Assembly (NCBI GenBank): GCA_014773175.1
Contig: VXCM01002087.1
Span: 1-64,000 of the forward strand
Direction: 5' to 3'
From: Lucifuga dentata
Taxonomy: Eukaryota > Chordata > Actinopteri > Ophidiiformes > Bythitidae
DNA: 64,000 nucleotides
Of this stretch, positions 54,201-63,250 are shown in pieces. The notes beneath the pieces are model-generated. The model ran no database searches. It worked only from the letters and a program-made list of their open reading frames with translations, and was not told where the DNA came from. Each line of letters opens with the position of its first letter. Within the stretch, counting starts at the first letter, position 1. The position numbers were made by a program, and so were the translations under genes.

Positions 54201-56654
54201 TGCATGTTGATTGAGCTTTAAAAGGACCATACTAGTGGTTTTGCATGTTTGAGTCCAGTATATACCCGTATCGACATATGACCATTTCCCAAAACTTACT
54301 ACTGCAGCAGTAAATATTAGAATTGGTTTTACTACCTTCCAGACTGCCTTTGCCTTTGGTTTCAGTTGATTTATTAAAGTTACTATTAAAGTCAACTTGT
54401 AGAGACTTGAAACATGCTTGTGACGGAACACGAGTCTATTAGATCTTTTTGTAGAATAACTTTATTTAACCGATCCAACTCGGAGCTGCACAGAAGACAA
54501 TTATGTCTCTGCCAGGGGATATAGTCCAAGGAGAAAACAGCTTTTACAGAGAAATTAAAGGACCATACTACTCATTTTGCATGTTTGAGCCTTTTTATAC
54601 ATGTTATGTTACTGACAGTCATTTCCCAAAGGATAAAACCATCTTTCAGCTTTCCTGATATTTTGCAAAATCTCTTAATCTTTCAGAATCAGATACTCAA
54701 GCGGTACACCCACCTTAAAAATCCATGTTTTGCCTGCTAATAGTTACACAGCCTTATGAAGTCACGGTCCTTTAAATTTTTCGATAAACTCAGGTCTTCT
54801 TTTGGGACTATATTCCCTGGTGGAGACATACATTCACTCCACACTTTTTATTGTGCTTAAATGCCTAAAAATTACATAACTTCTAAAAAACAAATTTGAA
54901 TACACGTCTTGTTCACGATGATACCTATCCCAAGAACTTTTCAAGTATCAACAAGTTGATTTTAATAGCAGAATGAACTGAAACCAGTGGAGGTCTGGAA
55001 CGTTACCTGTATGAAAATTGAATATATTAGGCTTAAACATGCAAAGTGGCCGGTATGGTCCTTTAAGATATACACAGTGTGTTCTGATGAGAAAGCAGGG
55101 AGTCTTTGTGATCTGAAGCTCTCTAACTGTAAACCCAGCACAGAGTGAGTAAGCTTTCACCGCTTTGTTTCTGTTTGCTGCTTCCTTTAAAATGCTGAGA
55201 TTTTGTTGTTTCATCACTTTTTTTTGGTTCATCATAAGATCATTTCATTACAGATACAAAACATGAAACTCAGGACTTTGAAGAACTGGAAACCTTTTCA
55301 GGCTAAAGCAGCCATGAAATTGTCTCAAACATTGTTTTAAAATGCCTTTAAGGAGCATACCGGTGGTTTTGGCAAAAGAACACAAAAACTAAAAAAGGGG
55401 TTTTATGTTTTGAAAAATGGTTGCCAGTAACATAACATATATGTGGGTAGTATTTATTGGGCTCAAACATACAGAATCACTGGTATGGTCCTTTTAAGTT
55501 TGGCCTGTAGATACACTGTGCATGTCAGATGTTAGTCTGAGTCATTCTAAAGTCAAATCCACCATACAATGTCTGGAATGAGACCGGGTGGGACACAGGA
55601 ATAAGAGGATGAGGGTGGCTGGAATCATGATGGGAAAACATAAACTCGGGCTGAGAGTGGAAACCTGAAGTGAAACGGTTTCTGGAAGAGATTTTGGATG
55701 TGGAAAATGTAGAGCCGGGATATGGGGGGAGGGTGTCTGGGAGGTCGGCAGGGCTAAAGGCTGACTTCAGTGCTCACACGCACTTTCTCCCTCCTTTCCT
55801 GTCTGCAGAAGCAGTTTCTGGACAGTTTGCGAAAAGCTTTAGCAGGTCAGGGTGGCAGCAAACAGCTGACGGAGAGCGCCGCCATCGCCTGCGTCAAACT
55901 ATGTAAAGCCTCCACGTACATCAACTGGGAGGATCACTCCACCATTTTCCTCCTGGTGCAGTCTATCGTCATGGATCTCAAGGTGAGACCTCTCACTTTG
56001 TTGGTTGGAGAAAACTTTTTTTTTTTAGGTGTTCCTTCACGTTTCATTCATTCAAAAACACTAGTGCAGCGCCCTCTCAAAGCGTGCCTGTTCAGAACAG
56101 GCCGGCCTTTCTGGTGTGTGCCGCAGCCTGCCACAATGTTGTTCTGCATGTCCTCGTGAGCTAGCTTTGTTTGATGTAAGGAGTCGGGTTGAGACAGTGC
56201 CACTGGAGCGGAGCATATGCTGCCATGCCCGGAGCGTATCCTGCCACACGGACTACTTTTTACTGGCACACAGCTCAATTGTAGAACCACTCATCCAAAC
56301 AACTTCACACATGACACTGCATGTCCTTGGGTCCAGAATATCAATTTCATTCTATTATTATATAGTAATATAATTATATAGTGATGTACTATAGCAATAA
56401 TACATTATAAAAGTAATATACTATACTATTCTATTATTCTTCCTCTAGAGATATTGGTGCCACAGAGACAAGATTTCTGCCTTTACAGTTAGATTTGATT
56501 TGGGATGAGCCGATACCACTTTTTTAATTCCGATATCAATACGCCATCGATAATACATTTTGGTCTGATTGTGAGAGTAAACCAAATACAAATGTAAAAT
56601 CACACACGTCCAAAGAGAGAGATGGAGATGAAGACAGAGAAATATAGATAGGGA

Positions 56655-56692
<38 letters not shown>

Positions 56693-59600
56693 CCCCTCCC
56701 TCCGTCTCTCTCTCTCTCCCTCTGTCTCTGTTGTTCTCTTGGCCACGGATGGCTTGGTATGTAAATACATTACAGGAGTGCGGCCGTGCATTTTCAAAAA
56801 CACTGGCGTGCATTGCATGTGGAGTACGGCTTATGTGCAGCCGTGCACACTTTTACATTTGCCTGTAGGAGTATTTTTATGCTGTGTAGGTAAATAAAAT
56901 GACAATTTTTAATTTCTGATAATATCGGATGCTTTTCTCCGATATCTGATACAGCATTTAAGGCCAATATGGATGTGATACCGATGCTGAATGTCGAATC
57001 GACATACCTACATAGGATGTTTGGAAAAGTTGCATTCCAACTTTTCTGGTCATTTCTTTTAATATTATATGAGAATTGTCATTCTACAACCTCAAAGGCC
57101 AGACACAGACAGCATTCAGATCTAAAAGGTCAAAGATGGAACATCAAAGAATTTTCTATAAACTCTGCACAGTTTTCCACTGAAATAGCTTTACTGATAT
57201 AGTTTGATTCTGCAGGTAAATAAATGAAGACAGATAAATGAGTGGCTCCTTAGTTGATCCACCGCATATGCCTGTTCTGAATGCTGTGGAGTGGGTTTGT
57301 GAATGAACTGAAGTGACCTGTGGCCCTCCCTGTCCCAACAGGCTTTGCTGTTCAACCCAGCCAAACCTTTCTGGCGAGGGACAGGCAGCCAGAACGCTGA
57401 CGTGGAACTCATGATGGACTGTTTCGTCTCCTGTTTCCGTATCAATCCTCACAACAACCAGCACTTTAAGGTAGATTTAAGATTTGGCCTGTGATAGTGG
57501 GCAGGTGTTTTTTTTGTTTTTTTTTTTGTTTTTTGTTTTATGATGATGATGATAATCAATAGTGTTAATTTGGCTTTGGTCATGTTTGATATGGTTTGCA
57601 GCACATATGGATAGGAGAGAGTGTAGGATTTAAAGTGATACTACCCATTTTATCTAAACTACTTGTAGGTTTGATACTTTTATTGGTCTTTTTAATTATT
57701 TTGTAAGGAAAAATATAATGAGCCACAAAGCAAAGTTCCTGTTTTCCATATAAGTGCCACAGAGCTGCAGCAGCTGCACAACAAAGTTAAGATGTTGTGT
57801 TTTCTTTGTCTGGATGGCTATCTTAAAGGACCATACCAGCGATTATGTATGTTTAAAGGACCATATCATCCATTCTGCATGTTTGAGCCTTATAAATTCA
57901 ATTTTCATACACGTAACATTATTGACAATCATTTCCCAAAGCATACTACTAGAATGGTGAATTAAAAATGTTTTTCCTACCTTCCAGACTGCCATTGGTT
58001 TCAGTTCATTCTGGTACACTATTAAAATCAACTTGTTGGTACTTGGAATGTTCTTGGGATAGGTAATCCATCATCATGAACAAGACGTGTATTCAGGGTT
58101 TTTTTTGAAGTTACATAATTTTAGCGTTTAAGCACAATAAAAAGCGTGAAGTGAATGTATGTCTCCACCAGGGAATATAGTCCCAAAAGACCTGCATTTA
58201 TCGAAAAATTTAAATGATCATGACTTCGTAAGGCTGTGTAACTATTAGCAGGAGAAACATGGATTTTTAAGGTGGGTGTATGACTTGAATATTTGATTTT
58301 GAAAGATTATGAGATTTTGCAAAATATCATGAAAGCTGAAATACGGTTTTATCTTTTGGGAAATGGTTGTCAGTAACGTAACATATATGAAAATTGAATA
58401 TATTAGGCTCAAACATGAAAAATGGCCGGAATGGTCCTTTAAGCCCAATTAATACTACCTGCATACTCGTTACATTACTGACAATCATTTTCAAAAACAG
58501 TAAACCGTATTTTAGTTTTCCTTTTTTTTTTTTTTTTTTTTTCTGCCAAATTCCCTAAACTTTCAAACTGAAATGTTCCGGTATTACACCCTCCTTAAAA
58601 TTCAATGGTTTGCCTGACATGTATGTCTGAATGTAGAAGGACAGTTGTTTTTAATTTCTCGGTAAAAGCCATCTTCTCCTGGGACTACATTTCCTGGCCG
58701 AGTCATGCATTTTCTTCAGTGCAGCTCCGTGTTTGATCGGTTAAATAAAGTTAGTTCAACAAAAAAATTTAATAGTCGCAGCGTTCTCTGTGATTGATTA
58801 CATATCTCAAGTTTCAAGTCTCTACAAGTTGATTTTAATAATGTACTGAACTGAAGCCAAAAACAGTCTGGAAGGTTGGAAAAATGTTCTAAAATGTGCT
58901 ACTGTAGCAATATGTTTTGGGAAATGATTGTCAGTTCAGAAATGTGTATGCAGGTTGTATATATTGGCCTTGAACATGCAAAATCACCAGTATTATCGTG
59001 TGAAGGCCAAGCCGATTTTGGCATATTGAATAAAGTTCATTCTTAATCCACTGCTGTAGAACCATAGGAAAATAGTCTAGCTTGAGGCTTAAATCTGTGT
59101 TCTGTTAGCAGCAGGAGGCTTCATACATCTTAATTTGTTTGAACCGTTTTGTCTTGCAGGTCTGTTTGGCCTCCTCGTCTCCCTCCACCTTTCACTTTGT
59201 CCTGGTCAACTCCTTGCACAGAATAATCACCAACGTAAGTCTGAGGACTTCGTCAGATACACGAATGGGTTCATGTGGGTAAAGTCTTTGCATTACTTAT
59301 CATTTCTTGTTTCGCTTTCAGTCCCATCTGGACTGGTGGCCAAAGATCGATGCGGTCTACTGCTACTCCGGAGAGCTTCGCTTTATGTTTGCAGACACCC
59401 TCAACCGGGTGGTGCAAGGCATCGGCACCCACGCCCCGCTACGTATGACACCGGTGAGACAATGGCAATGATGTCAAATGTTCAACACTTTGTCCATCAT
59501 TAAGAGTACCAAGTGTGAATTTACTAATAAAGAAACTGCTAAATCTAAATGTGTAGTTTGGGGATTGGTACAGCATAAGAAGATAAATCCTTCAATTGAC

Positions 59601-62433
59601 AAAAATTACAACGGCTTGTCTTTACAAATAAAGAGTACACATTAATTAACTTCAGTTTCTGGGCTTAAGAGAGATTTATTATGTAGATGTCCATGTTTTC
59701 ATTTGTGGGTGTATTTTGAAACCTCTGCAGTGCTTTACTGTGCAAAATACACATCCCACTTCTACTCTGTGTTGCTGCAGCACCGCTGTGCACACTGAGT
59801 GATGCTGAGTCTGTAAGCTGGCCACAGCCCAGCCAGCCCTCACAGAAAGCACATGCTGCTGTCAGACAGTAGAGGGCAGCAGTCATTTTGTAATTAATAA
59901 AGTGTTAAACACCCAGGCCTCTGTTTTCACGGACTAGAAGTACGCCTCGTCTGAAGTAATATCCATTTAAAGACATTCTTAAACGTTAGACATTTCTTTT
60001 CACCAAAAAAAATAACTTACTAACATGGAAATAAGACAAAGCAACAAAAACCCAGATTATATGCTGATAAAACTTTCAACAAGCTGCTCACTTTTAACTA
60101 AACAAACATGTTTAATGATGTCATCAAACCGCTTACCAAAACATTGCTAAAATATGGAATAAACTTGTGATCTTAAAGTACCCTAAAAAGATCCCATGAT
60201 TAGATTTTGTCACCATTAATCCATTTTCAGCAAAATCCCCATAGACTGGCATCTATCTCCTTCCTTACAAGCGTACTGTAAATGCTCAAATATTGGCGGG
60301 ATCCTTTTCTTTGTTTTTTTTTTAACCTCAGCTGCAGAGAGAGAGAGATCCAGGCTTTTATTCCAGCCAGGTCATTGTTTCTAATTTTAAACTATATGTA
60401 ACCTCCATGCTTCTCACCAAAGTTTCCCTCTGCTGTGTTATAACACACTCATTGTGTTATCGTGGTTGCCTAGCAACCAATAGTATACAGCCTGTAGCGG
60501 CTATTTTCAACTACATCTGAGTGTTTTTTGCTGTTTCTTTGTACTTTTAAAGCCTAATATCCATGTTAAACATTTGTTGGAATCTTCTACTGAATACATT
60601 TAGATTTAGATTTTTATTCTACATTTTGGATTGGGAGGGAGGGGGGAGAGGGGGGGAGGCCTTGGAGGCTTGGAGACAGTGTGCCTGCCCACTGCCACAA
60701 GTACATTTTCAGCCTGTGGGAAACACTGGATATGCATCGGCCAGTCAGTCAACAATCCACGCATTAGCCTGGATGCTTTCAGCCTCATGGCCAACAAGCA
60801 TAAAAAAAAAAAAAATCTGCATGCTAAAATACAAAATAGCAAGCTGGTGTAAAAATCCTAGCACAAAAACTCATCTTTGTGGTTATTACATTGATGCAGC
60901 CAGTCACTTTGCCTAAACTAACAAAATATTACAATAAAGTTACTGAGACCCTGGAAGCTACAGTAAGTCTGTTGATGAAATCCTGAAGCTCTGCTTGCAA
61001 TAAAAATGATAACACATATTATTGTTTTTTTTTAATTATTCTTTCATGTGAGGAGAGAATATTTCTCAGACAATAAGACCCCTCGCTGAGTAGAGTGCAT
61101 TTCCTGGCAGCATTTCTCTGAATGCTCCGGTTTGGATGAATGTACTTCCTGTTCTGCCCTCCACAGAGTCTGACATTCAAAGGGAAGATGACCACCAGCC
61201 TTAAGTTCAAAGAGAAAGCCACAGAACTGGACACTAGAAGTTACAAGTGCCTCCTTCTCGCTCTGGTCAAGCTCATCCACGCCGACCCCAAACTCATGCT
61301 GCATGTGAGTCTGGATTGTTGGAAGCAATGGTTGTGTTTGGTGGAGTCATAAATCTGGTCTTAAAGGAAAAGTCTTTTCAAATATCAGGAATAAAGAGTT
61401 TTCTCATAATTTTTTTTTGTGTGTGTATGTGTGTTTTATGTGATAGAACCCAGTGAAACAAGGCCCAGAGATCCAGAGCAGCACAGCAGAGCTCATCACT
61501 GGCCTGGTGCAGCTAGTGCCTCTAACCAACACTACCCAGCTCTCCCAGGAAGCCATGGAGGTCAGACGCTATTTTATTTCACATTTCTCATTGGTATGGA
61601 AGAAGACCAAGACAAGGAGAATTCTCAGTTTCAAGGCAGAATCCTCAGAATGCTGCAGTTTAATATAGCTTTTATTTGATTATCTGACATTAATCTCAGA
61701 GGTTTGACTTGAATCTCAGAATTCTTTTTTCACCTCATAAATCAGACATGAATTTCAGGATTCTGAATATTAATCTTACCATCAGAACTAAAATTTTCAC
61801 AGCCATAATTCTCTTCCATTCAGTTTTATCACTTTTTGCTTTCTTTTCTGAAATAACTGATTTTCATTTTGCTTAGTTCACTTTGCTAACTTTTTTTGTC
61901 CACATTTGCACACAACAATGTATTAATGTTAATGTTTTTTTTTTTAAGATAAGGTACTATTTTATTGTGTTTAAATTCTGACTCCACTCTGAGTAGCATA
62001 TGAAGAAATTTGTACTGTTAAAGTTTTTTTCTTTTTTTTCTTTCCCCCCTTTACATATTTGAAATGTTTACTTTTCTCACACAACACCATCATTGGTCCT
62101 ATACGGATGAACTGAATGTAAATACAGTATATTACTGTTGGTAGATAAATCAATGCAAGTGAAACTTTTGAAATATATCAAAAATACTAATCTGCTTATT
62201 TCTAAACAGTGAGTTCATTTAGTGATCCTTCAAAAAAAAATGTTTTTTTTAATGTATGTTCAATTTTTTACTATAAAATTCAAATTACACATGAAGGTTG
62301 TGTATCTTGTCTCCTGTTCTGAGTTCCTTCTCCATCTCTTCTGTCTTTCTTAGGCTCTGTTAGTTCTGCATCAGCCAGAGACCATCGAGCTGTGGAATCC
62401 TGATACCCCTATAGAAACGTTTTGGGACATCAG
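37226..62433 (+). CDS. nf1: nf1, neurofibromin, coding exons 1-15 (gene continues beyond window)
   Basis: Neurofibromin is a very large (about 2800-residue) Ras GTPase-activating protein acting at membranes. The window holds the N-terminal part only: 15 coding exons, 1730 nt, 576 full codons plus two bases. Every splice phase and nearly every exon length equals the human gene as I remember it (60, 144, 84, 191, 107, 68, 76, 158, 174, 123, 75, 132, 135, 114, 80), except exon 10 (129) and exon 13 (138), which add two codons and one codon. The protein opens MAAHKPVEWVQAVITRFDEQ. This part corresponds to the N-terminal HEAT-like region and the very start of the Cys/Ser-rich domain; the GAP, Sec14 and PH domains lie outside. 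Fish have nf1a and nf1b; which one this is cannot be told here. Exon 16 (expected to contain MLFYICKKL) is not found before 64000. Confidence 0.96.
37286..38748 (+). other. nf1: nf1 intron 1, 5' part
   Basis: No transposon or exon recognised. The reading frame stays open about 320 bp past the donor, by chance. Confidence 0.6.
38749..39311. mobile_element. TTAA element, subfamily B, copy 7 (reverse)
   Basis: Worn left tip ACAGGACAATACCAGC at 38751; right end AGGTCCC then TTAA at 39308-39311. The body contains GGAATATAGTCCCAGGAGAA and the inverted right arm. Confidence 0.8.
40384..40632. repeat. Long fold-back palindrome in nf1 intron 1
   Basis: Left arm words (GTGTGATAATAACAAAAGGG, GTTGATCATCTCATATTTGT, GATTATTTGATCGAT) return inverted, ending near 40632. 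Arms are about 110-125 bases around a short centre near 40497. A poly-A tract with one N lies in the right arm. Confidence 0.85.
40670..40803 (+). mobile_element. LINE reverse-transcriptase scrap ending in a perfect 27-bp hairpin
   Basis: The plus strand translates as FKIWEGVPQGSSLGPPLF, the conserved GVPQGS-LGP-LF motif of non-LTR reverse transcriptases. The last 27 bases (40725-40751) recur as an exact inverted copy at 40777-40803, separated by 25 bases. Confidence 0.8.
41065..41835. mobile_element. TTAA element, subfamily B, copy 8 (reverse), interrupted
   Basis: The body from GGGAATATAGTTCCAGGAGA runs to about 41333, is broken by about 450 bp of unrelated sequence (starting CAGTCATCCTCAAAGTCTGG), and resumes at about 41790 to GGTATGGTCCT and TTAA (41832-41835). 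The left third is missing. Confidence 0.75.
42514..43018. mobile_element. TTAA element, subfamily B, copy 9 (forward)
   Basis: TTAA at 42514 then a worn left arm; internal CGTCTTCTCCTGGGACGATA; right arm TTATTAGGCTCAAACGTGCA. The right terminus is degraded. Confidence 0.75.
43060..43400. repeat. Repeat related to sequence in nlk intron 3
   Basis: TGTGAACATGACCCACACTA, GAACCGGAGAGGGTTGCGTG and GGTTAGCGTGTGGTTGTATG have diverged counterparts at 8270, 8805 and 9518. An old dispersed repeat; family unknown. Confidence 0.5.
43947..44090 (+). CDS. nf1: nf1 exon 2
   Basis: Residues 21-68, LPIKVGHQNTHTKVSTEHNK to LKNVNNM. Acceptor TTTCAG, donor GTAAAT. 144 bp as in human. Confidence 0.96.
44991..45964. 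repeat. Degenerate pentanucleotide satellite (TAGNN / AAGNN)n
   Basis: About 970 bp of pentamers, chiefly TAGAG, TAGCA, TAGTG and TAGCG with AAGTG/AAGCG interspersed. Between about 45480 and 45830 they form a 25-bp higher-order unit (TAGAG AAGYG TAGAG TAGCR TAGCA). Strand polarity flips briefly at about 45844-45858, making a hairpin. Long Leu/Tyr-rich minus-strand ORFs here are by-products, because the reversed repeat contains no stop codon in any frame. It lies in nf1 intron 2. Confidence 0.95.
46429..46512 (+). CDS. nf1: nf1 exon 3
   Basis: Residues 69-96, RIFGEASEKNLYLSQLIILD then TLEKCLAG. Acceptor CCATAG. The donor reads GT followed by N (46515), so its intronic bases are unverified. 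TTAA element copy 10 starts 37 bp downstream. Confidence 0.94.
46550..47169. mobile_element. TTAA element, subfamily B, copy 10 (forward), nearly intact
   Basis: Left TCAA (one change) then AGGACCATACCAGAGATTTT; right end CTATGGTCCT then TTAA at 47166-47169. 620 bp. Starts 37 bp after the nf1 exon 3 donor. Confidence 0.85.
47170..48472 (+). other. nf1: nf1 intron 3, 3' part
   Basis: Contains a 65-bp duplication around an N (47783-47847 and 47849-47913), a T tract (48221-48249) and otherwise unique sequence. No exon. Confidence 0.6.
48473..48663 (+). CDS. nf1: nf1 exon 4
   Basis: Residues 97-159 plus two bases of Arg160: QSKDCLRLDETMLVKQLLPE, ICHFIHTYREGHQHAAELRA, through CNNFSAVFSRIST. Acceptor CTCAG, donor GTAGCT. 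191 bp. Confidence 0.96.
48716..49499. mobile_element. TTAA element, subfamily B, copy 11 (reverse)
   Basis: TTAA at 48716-48719 then AGGACCATACC; right end GTATAATCCT then TTAA at 49496-49499. At 784 bp it is longer than other copies because about 300 bp starting near GGCCTTTTCACACCAGAGAC (49070) is inserted. Starts 52 bp after the exon 4 donor. Confidence 0.8.
49590..49815 (+). mobile_element. LINE or SINE tail
   Basis: CAGTCCAAAGACATGCAGGT, GGACGTACCCTGCCTCTCGC and AGAAAGCGGATGGATGGACA are the standard successive phrases of a ubiquitous fish retroposon tail. Confidence 0.65.
50457..50939. mobile_element. DNA element with CTTTTCCACTGT inverted ends (Harbinger-like?)
   Basis: ACTTTTCCACTGTCGAGCTG at the left is mirrored by CCACAGTGGAAAAGCGCT at the right. 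GAACGGTT/AACCGTT-type words recur inside. Superfamily is a guess from memory. Located about 80 bp before nf1 exon 5. Confidence 0.6.
51021..51127 (+). CDS. nf1: nf1 exon 5
   Basis: Completes Arg160, then residues 161-195, LQELTVCSEDNVDVHDIELM through NVDCSKLKKLLH; the last G starts Glu196. Acceptor TCCAG, donor GTAAAC. Confidence 0.96.
51177..51232. mobile_element. TTAA element, left-end stub, copy 12
   Basis: TTAA at 51177-51180 followed by AGGACCATACCGGCGATCAT and GCATGTTTGAGCTCAATATG, then unrelated sequence. It begins 49 bp after the exon 5 donor and lies within the 183-bp intron 5. Confidence 0.8.
51311..51378 (+). CDS. nf1: nf1 exon 6
   Basis: Glu196 completed, then residues 197-218, TVMKFRALKKPAQLAVINSL then EK. 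Acceptor TTTCAG, donor GTAATT. Intron 5 is only 183 bp. Confidence 0.96.
51683..51708. repeat. (GT)n microsatellite
   Basis: About 13 GT units in nf1 intron 6. Confidence 0.95.
51775..52125 (+). repeat. Dispersed repeat, copy 2 (partner at 29850-30212)
   Basis: Same word order and orientation as copy 1, in nf1 intron 6. Ends are not sharply defined and no terminal repeats were seen. Confidence 0.75.
52367..52442 (+). CDS. nf1: nf1 exon 7
   Basis: Residues 219-243, AFWNWVENYPDEFTMLYQRP then QADMA; the last G starts Glu244. Acceptor CCACAG, donor GTACGT. Confidence 0.96.
52720..53425. mobile_element. Tc1-like element, internally deleted
   Basis: The left end TACAGGCCAGAAGTTTGAGG and the right end, read inward TACAGGCCAGGAGTTTGAGG, have TA at each tip; the inverted repeats extend about 130 bp (AAACAGTGTATTG, AATTAGTTACATTTATTTTA). 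About 700 bp remain. An N and a G run at 52987 mark a closed gap. nf1 intron 7. Confidence 0.8.
53007..53167 (+). pseudogene. Tc1 transposase DDE-domain fragment
   Basis: The plus frame ends IIDENFILQQDNDPKHSSK, the hallmark Tc1/mariner segment around the second catalytic Asp. Only about 50 codons are left, followed by a stop. Confidence 0.8.
53789..53946 (+). CDS. nf1: nf1 exon 8
   Basis: Glu244 completed, then residues 245-296, SAERLFDLVDSFAESAKRKA, AVWPLQIILLILCPEITHTI, to DESKANK. Acceptor CCTCAG, donor GTACGA. 158 bp. Confidence 0.96.
54218..54555. mobile_element. TTAA element, subfamily B, copy 13 (reverse), right half missing
   Basis: TTAA at 54218 then AAGGACCATACTAGTGG; runs to AGAGAAA at 54554 where element A copy 14 begins at a TTAA of the B sequence. 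No B sequence follows copy 14. Confidence 0.8.
54555..55066. mobile_element. TTAA element, subfamily A, copy 14 (forward), nested in copy 13
   Basis: TTAA at 54555-54558, AGGACCATACTACTCATTTT; right end CGGTATGGTCCT then TTAA at 55063-55066. 512 bp. It contains the internal ACGGTCCTTTAAATTTTTCG motif. Confidence 0.88.
55348..55497. mobile_element. TTAA element, subfamily B, miniature copy 15
   Basis: TTAA at 55348 then GGAGCATACC; right end GGTATGGTCCTTT then TTAA at 55494-55497. Only 150 bp; mostly the right arm with the middle deleted. Confidence 0.8.
55809..55982 (+). CDS. nf1: nf1 exon 9
   Basis: Residues 297-354, KQFLDSLRKALAGQGGSKQL, TESAAIACVKLCKASTYINW, through SIVMDLK. Acceptor CTGCAG, donor GTGAGA. 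174 bp. Confidence 0.96.
56656..56729. repeat. (CT)n microsatellite with CCCT interruptions
   Basis: Long CT tract in nf1 intron 9. Confidence 0.95.
57342..57470 (+). CDS. nf1: nf1 exon 10 (two codons longer than human)
   Basis: Residues 355-397, ALLFNPAKPFWRGTGSQNAD to INPHNNQHFK. In human this stretch reads SRGSQPAD, so the fish exon has two extra residues around RGTGSQ. Acceptor CAACAG, donor GTAGAT. Confidence 0.94.
57823..59004. mobile_element. TTAA element, subfamily B, copy 16 (forward), split by an A element
   Basis: TTAA at 57823, AGGACCATACCAGCGATTAT and GTATGT; then element A; then GCCCAATTAATACTACCTGC onward to GCAAAATCACCAGTATTATC and a worn end near 59004. Both halves join at the TTAA. 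Confidence 0.88.
57853..58442. mobile_element. TTAA element, subfamily A, copy 17 (reverse), inserted in copy 16
   Basis: TTAA at 57853-57856 and again at 58439-58442, with AGGACCATAT at one end and AATGGTCCT at the other. 590 bp including both TTAAs. The clearest evidence in the window for a TTAA target duplication. Confidence 0.92.
59160..59234 (+). CDS. nf1: nf1 exon 11
   Basis: Residues 398-422, VCLASSSPSTFHFVLVNSLH then RIITN. Acceptor TTGCAG, donor GTAAGT. Intron 11 is very short (87 bp). Confidence 0.95.
59322..59453 (+). CDS. nf1: nf1 exon 12
   Basis: Residues 423-466, SHLDWWPKIDAVYCYSGELR to APLRMTP. Acceptor TTTCAG, donor GTGAGA. 132 bp as in human; sequence more divergent than the preceding exons. 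Confidence 0.95.
59454..61166 (+). other. nf1: nf1 intron 12
   Basis: 1.7 kb with a G-rich stretch near 60630-60665 and short homopolymers. No mobile element ends or exons recognised. Confidence 0.6.
61167..61304 (+). CDS. nf1: nf1 exon 13 (one codon longer than human)
   Basis: Residues 467-512, SLTFKGKMTTSLKFKEKATE to HADPKLMLH. Human has a single residue where MTTS carries an extra Thr. Acceptor CCACAG, donor GTGAGT. Confidence 0.95.
61447..61560 (+). CDS. nf1: nf1 exon 14
   Basis: Residues 513-550, NPVKQGPEIQSSTAELITGL then VQLVPLTNTTQLSQEAME. Acceptor TGATAG, donor GTCAGA. 114 bp. Confidence 0.95.
61561..62353 (+). other. nf1: nf1 intron 14
   Basis: T-rich, unremarkable; no repeats of the families above. 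Confidence 0.6.
62354..62433 (+). CDS. nf1: nf1 exon 15
   Basis: Residues 551-576, ALLVLHQPETIELWNPDTPI then ETFWDI, with two bases of the next codon. Acceptor CTTAG, donor GTACTC. The last exon in the window. Confidence 0.95.
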
Positions 62434-62654
62434 GTACTCGACAGTCTCCTCATCTTTCCATGAGAAGGAGTCCTGTGTCAAATCTGTACACTGATCACTG
62501 ATCCCTTGCACTCCCAGTATGGAGCTCCGCATGTTAAATTGACCCTTTACTTTTCCCTGTTTTATTGTGAATACATTAATATTTTGGCATCAACACAACA
62601 TGCAGTAGAAATTTCACAGTTTATTGCTTTCTCTATTGTTTCAACATTGCATAC

Positions 62655-63250
62655 TTAAAGGACTATACCACCCATGCTCCTTTGCATGTTTGAGCCTAAT
62701 ATATTAAATTTTCATGCATGTTACGTTACTGACAATCATTTCCCACAGGATCAAACTGTATTTCAGTTTTCCTGATATTTTGCAAAATCTCTTAATCTTT
62801 CAAAATCAAATATTCAAGTGATACACCCACCTTAAAAATCAATGTTAATGCCTGCTAATAGTTACACAGCCTTATGAAGTCAAGGTCCTTTAAATTTTTC
62901 AATAAACACAGATCTTCTTTTGGGACTACATTCCGCGGTGGAGGCATACATTCACTTTGTGCTTTTTATTGTGCTTAAATGCTAAAATTACTTAACTTAA
63001 AAAAAACCTGAATACACGTCTTGTTGGTGATGAAGGATTGCCTATCCCAAGAAAGTTTCAAGTATCAAGAAGTTGATTTTAATAGCGTACCAGAATGAAC
63101 TGAAACCAGTGGCAGTCTGGAAGGTAGGAAAAAAAATTTTAACTCACTGTTCCAGTAGTATGCTTTGGGAAATGATTGTCAGTAACCTTATGTGTATGAA
63201 AATTGAATATATTAGGCTCAAACATGCAAAAGGGTGGTATGGTCCTTTAA
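62655..63250. mobile_element. TTAA element, subfamily A, copy 18 (forward), full length
   Basis: TTAA at 62655-62658, AGGACTATACC; right end GGTATGGTCCT then TTAA at 63247-63250. 596 bp. Flanks read CATAC before and GTATG after, so the original target was a palindrome. Confidence 0.92.

Noticed and set aside
57208..57464. Minus-strand ORFs over nf1 exon 10
   Set aside because: Shadows of the plus-strand exon.
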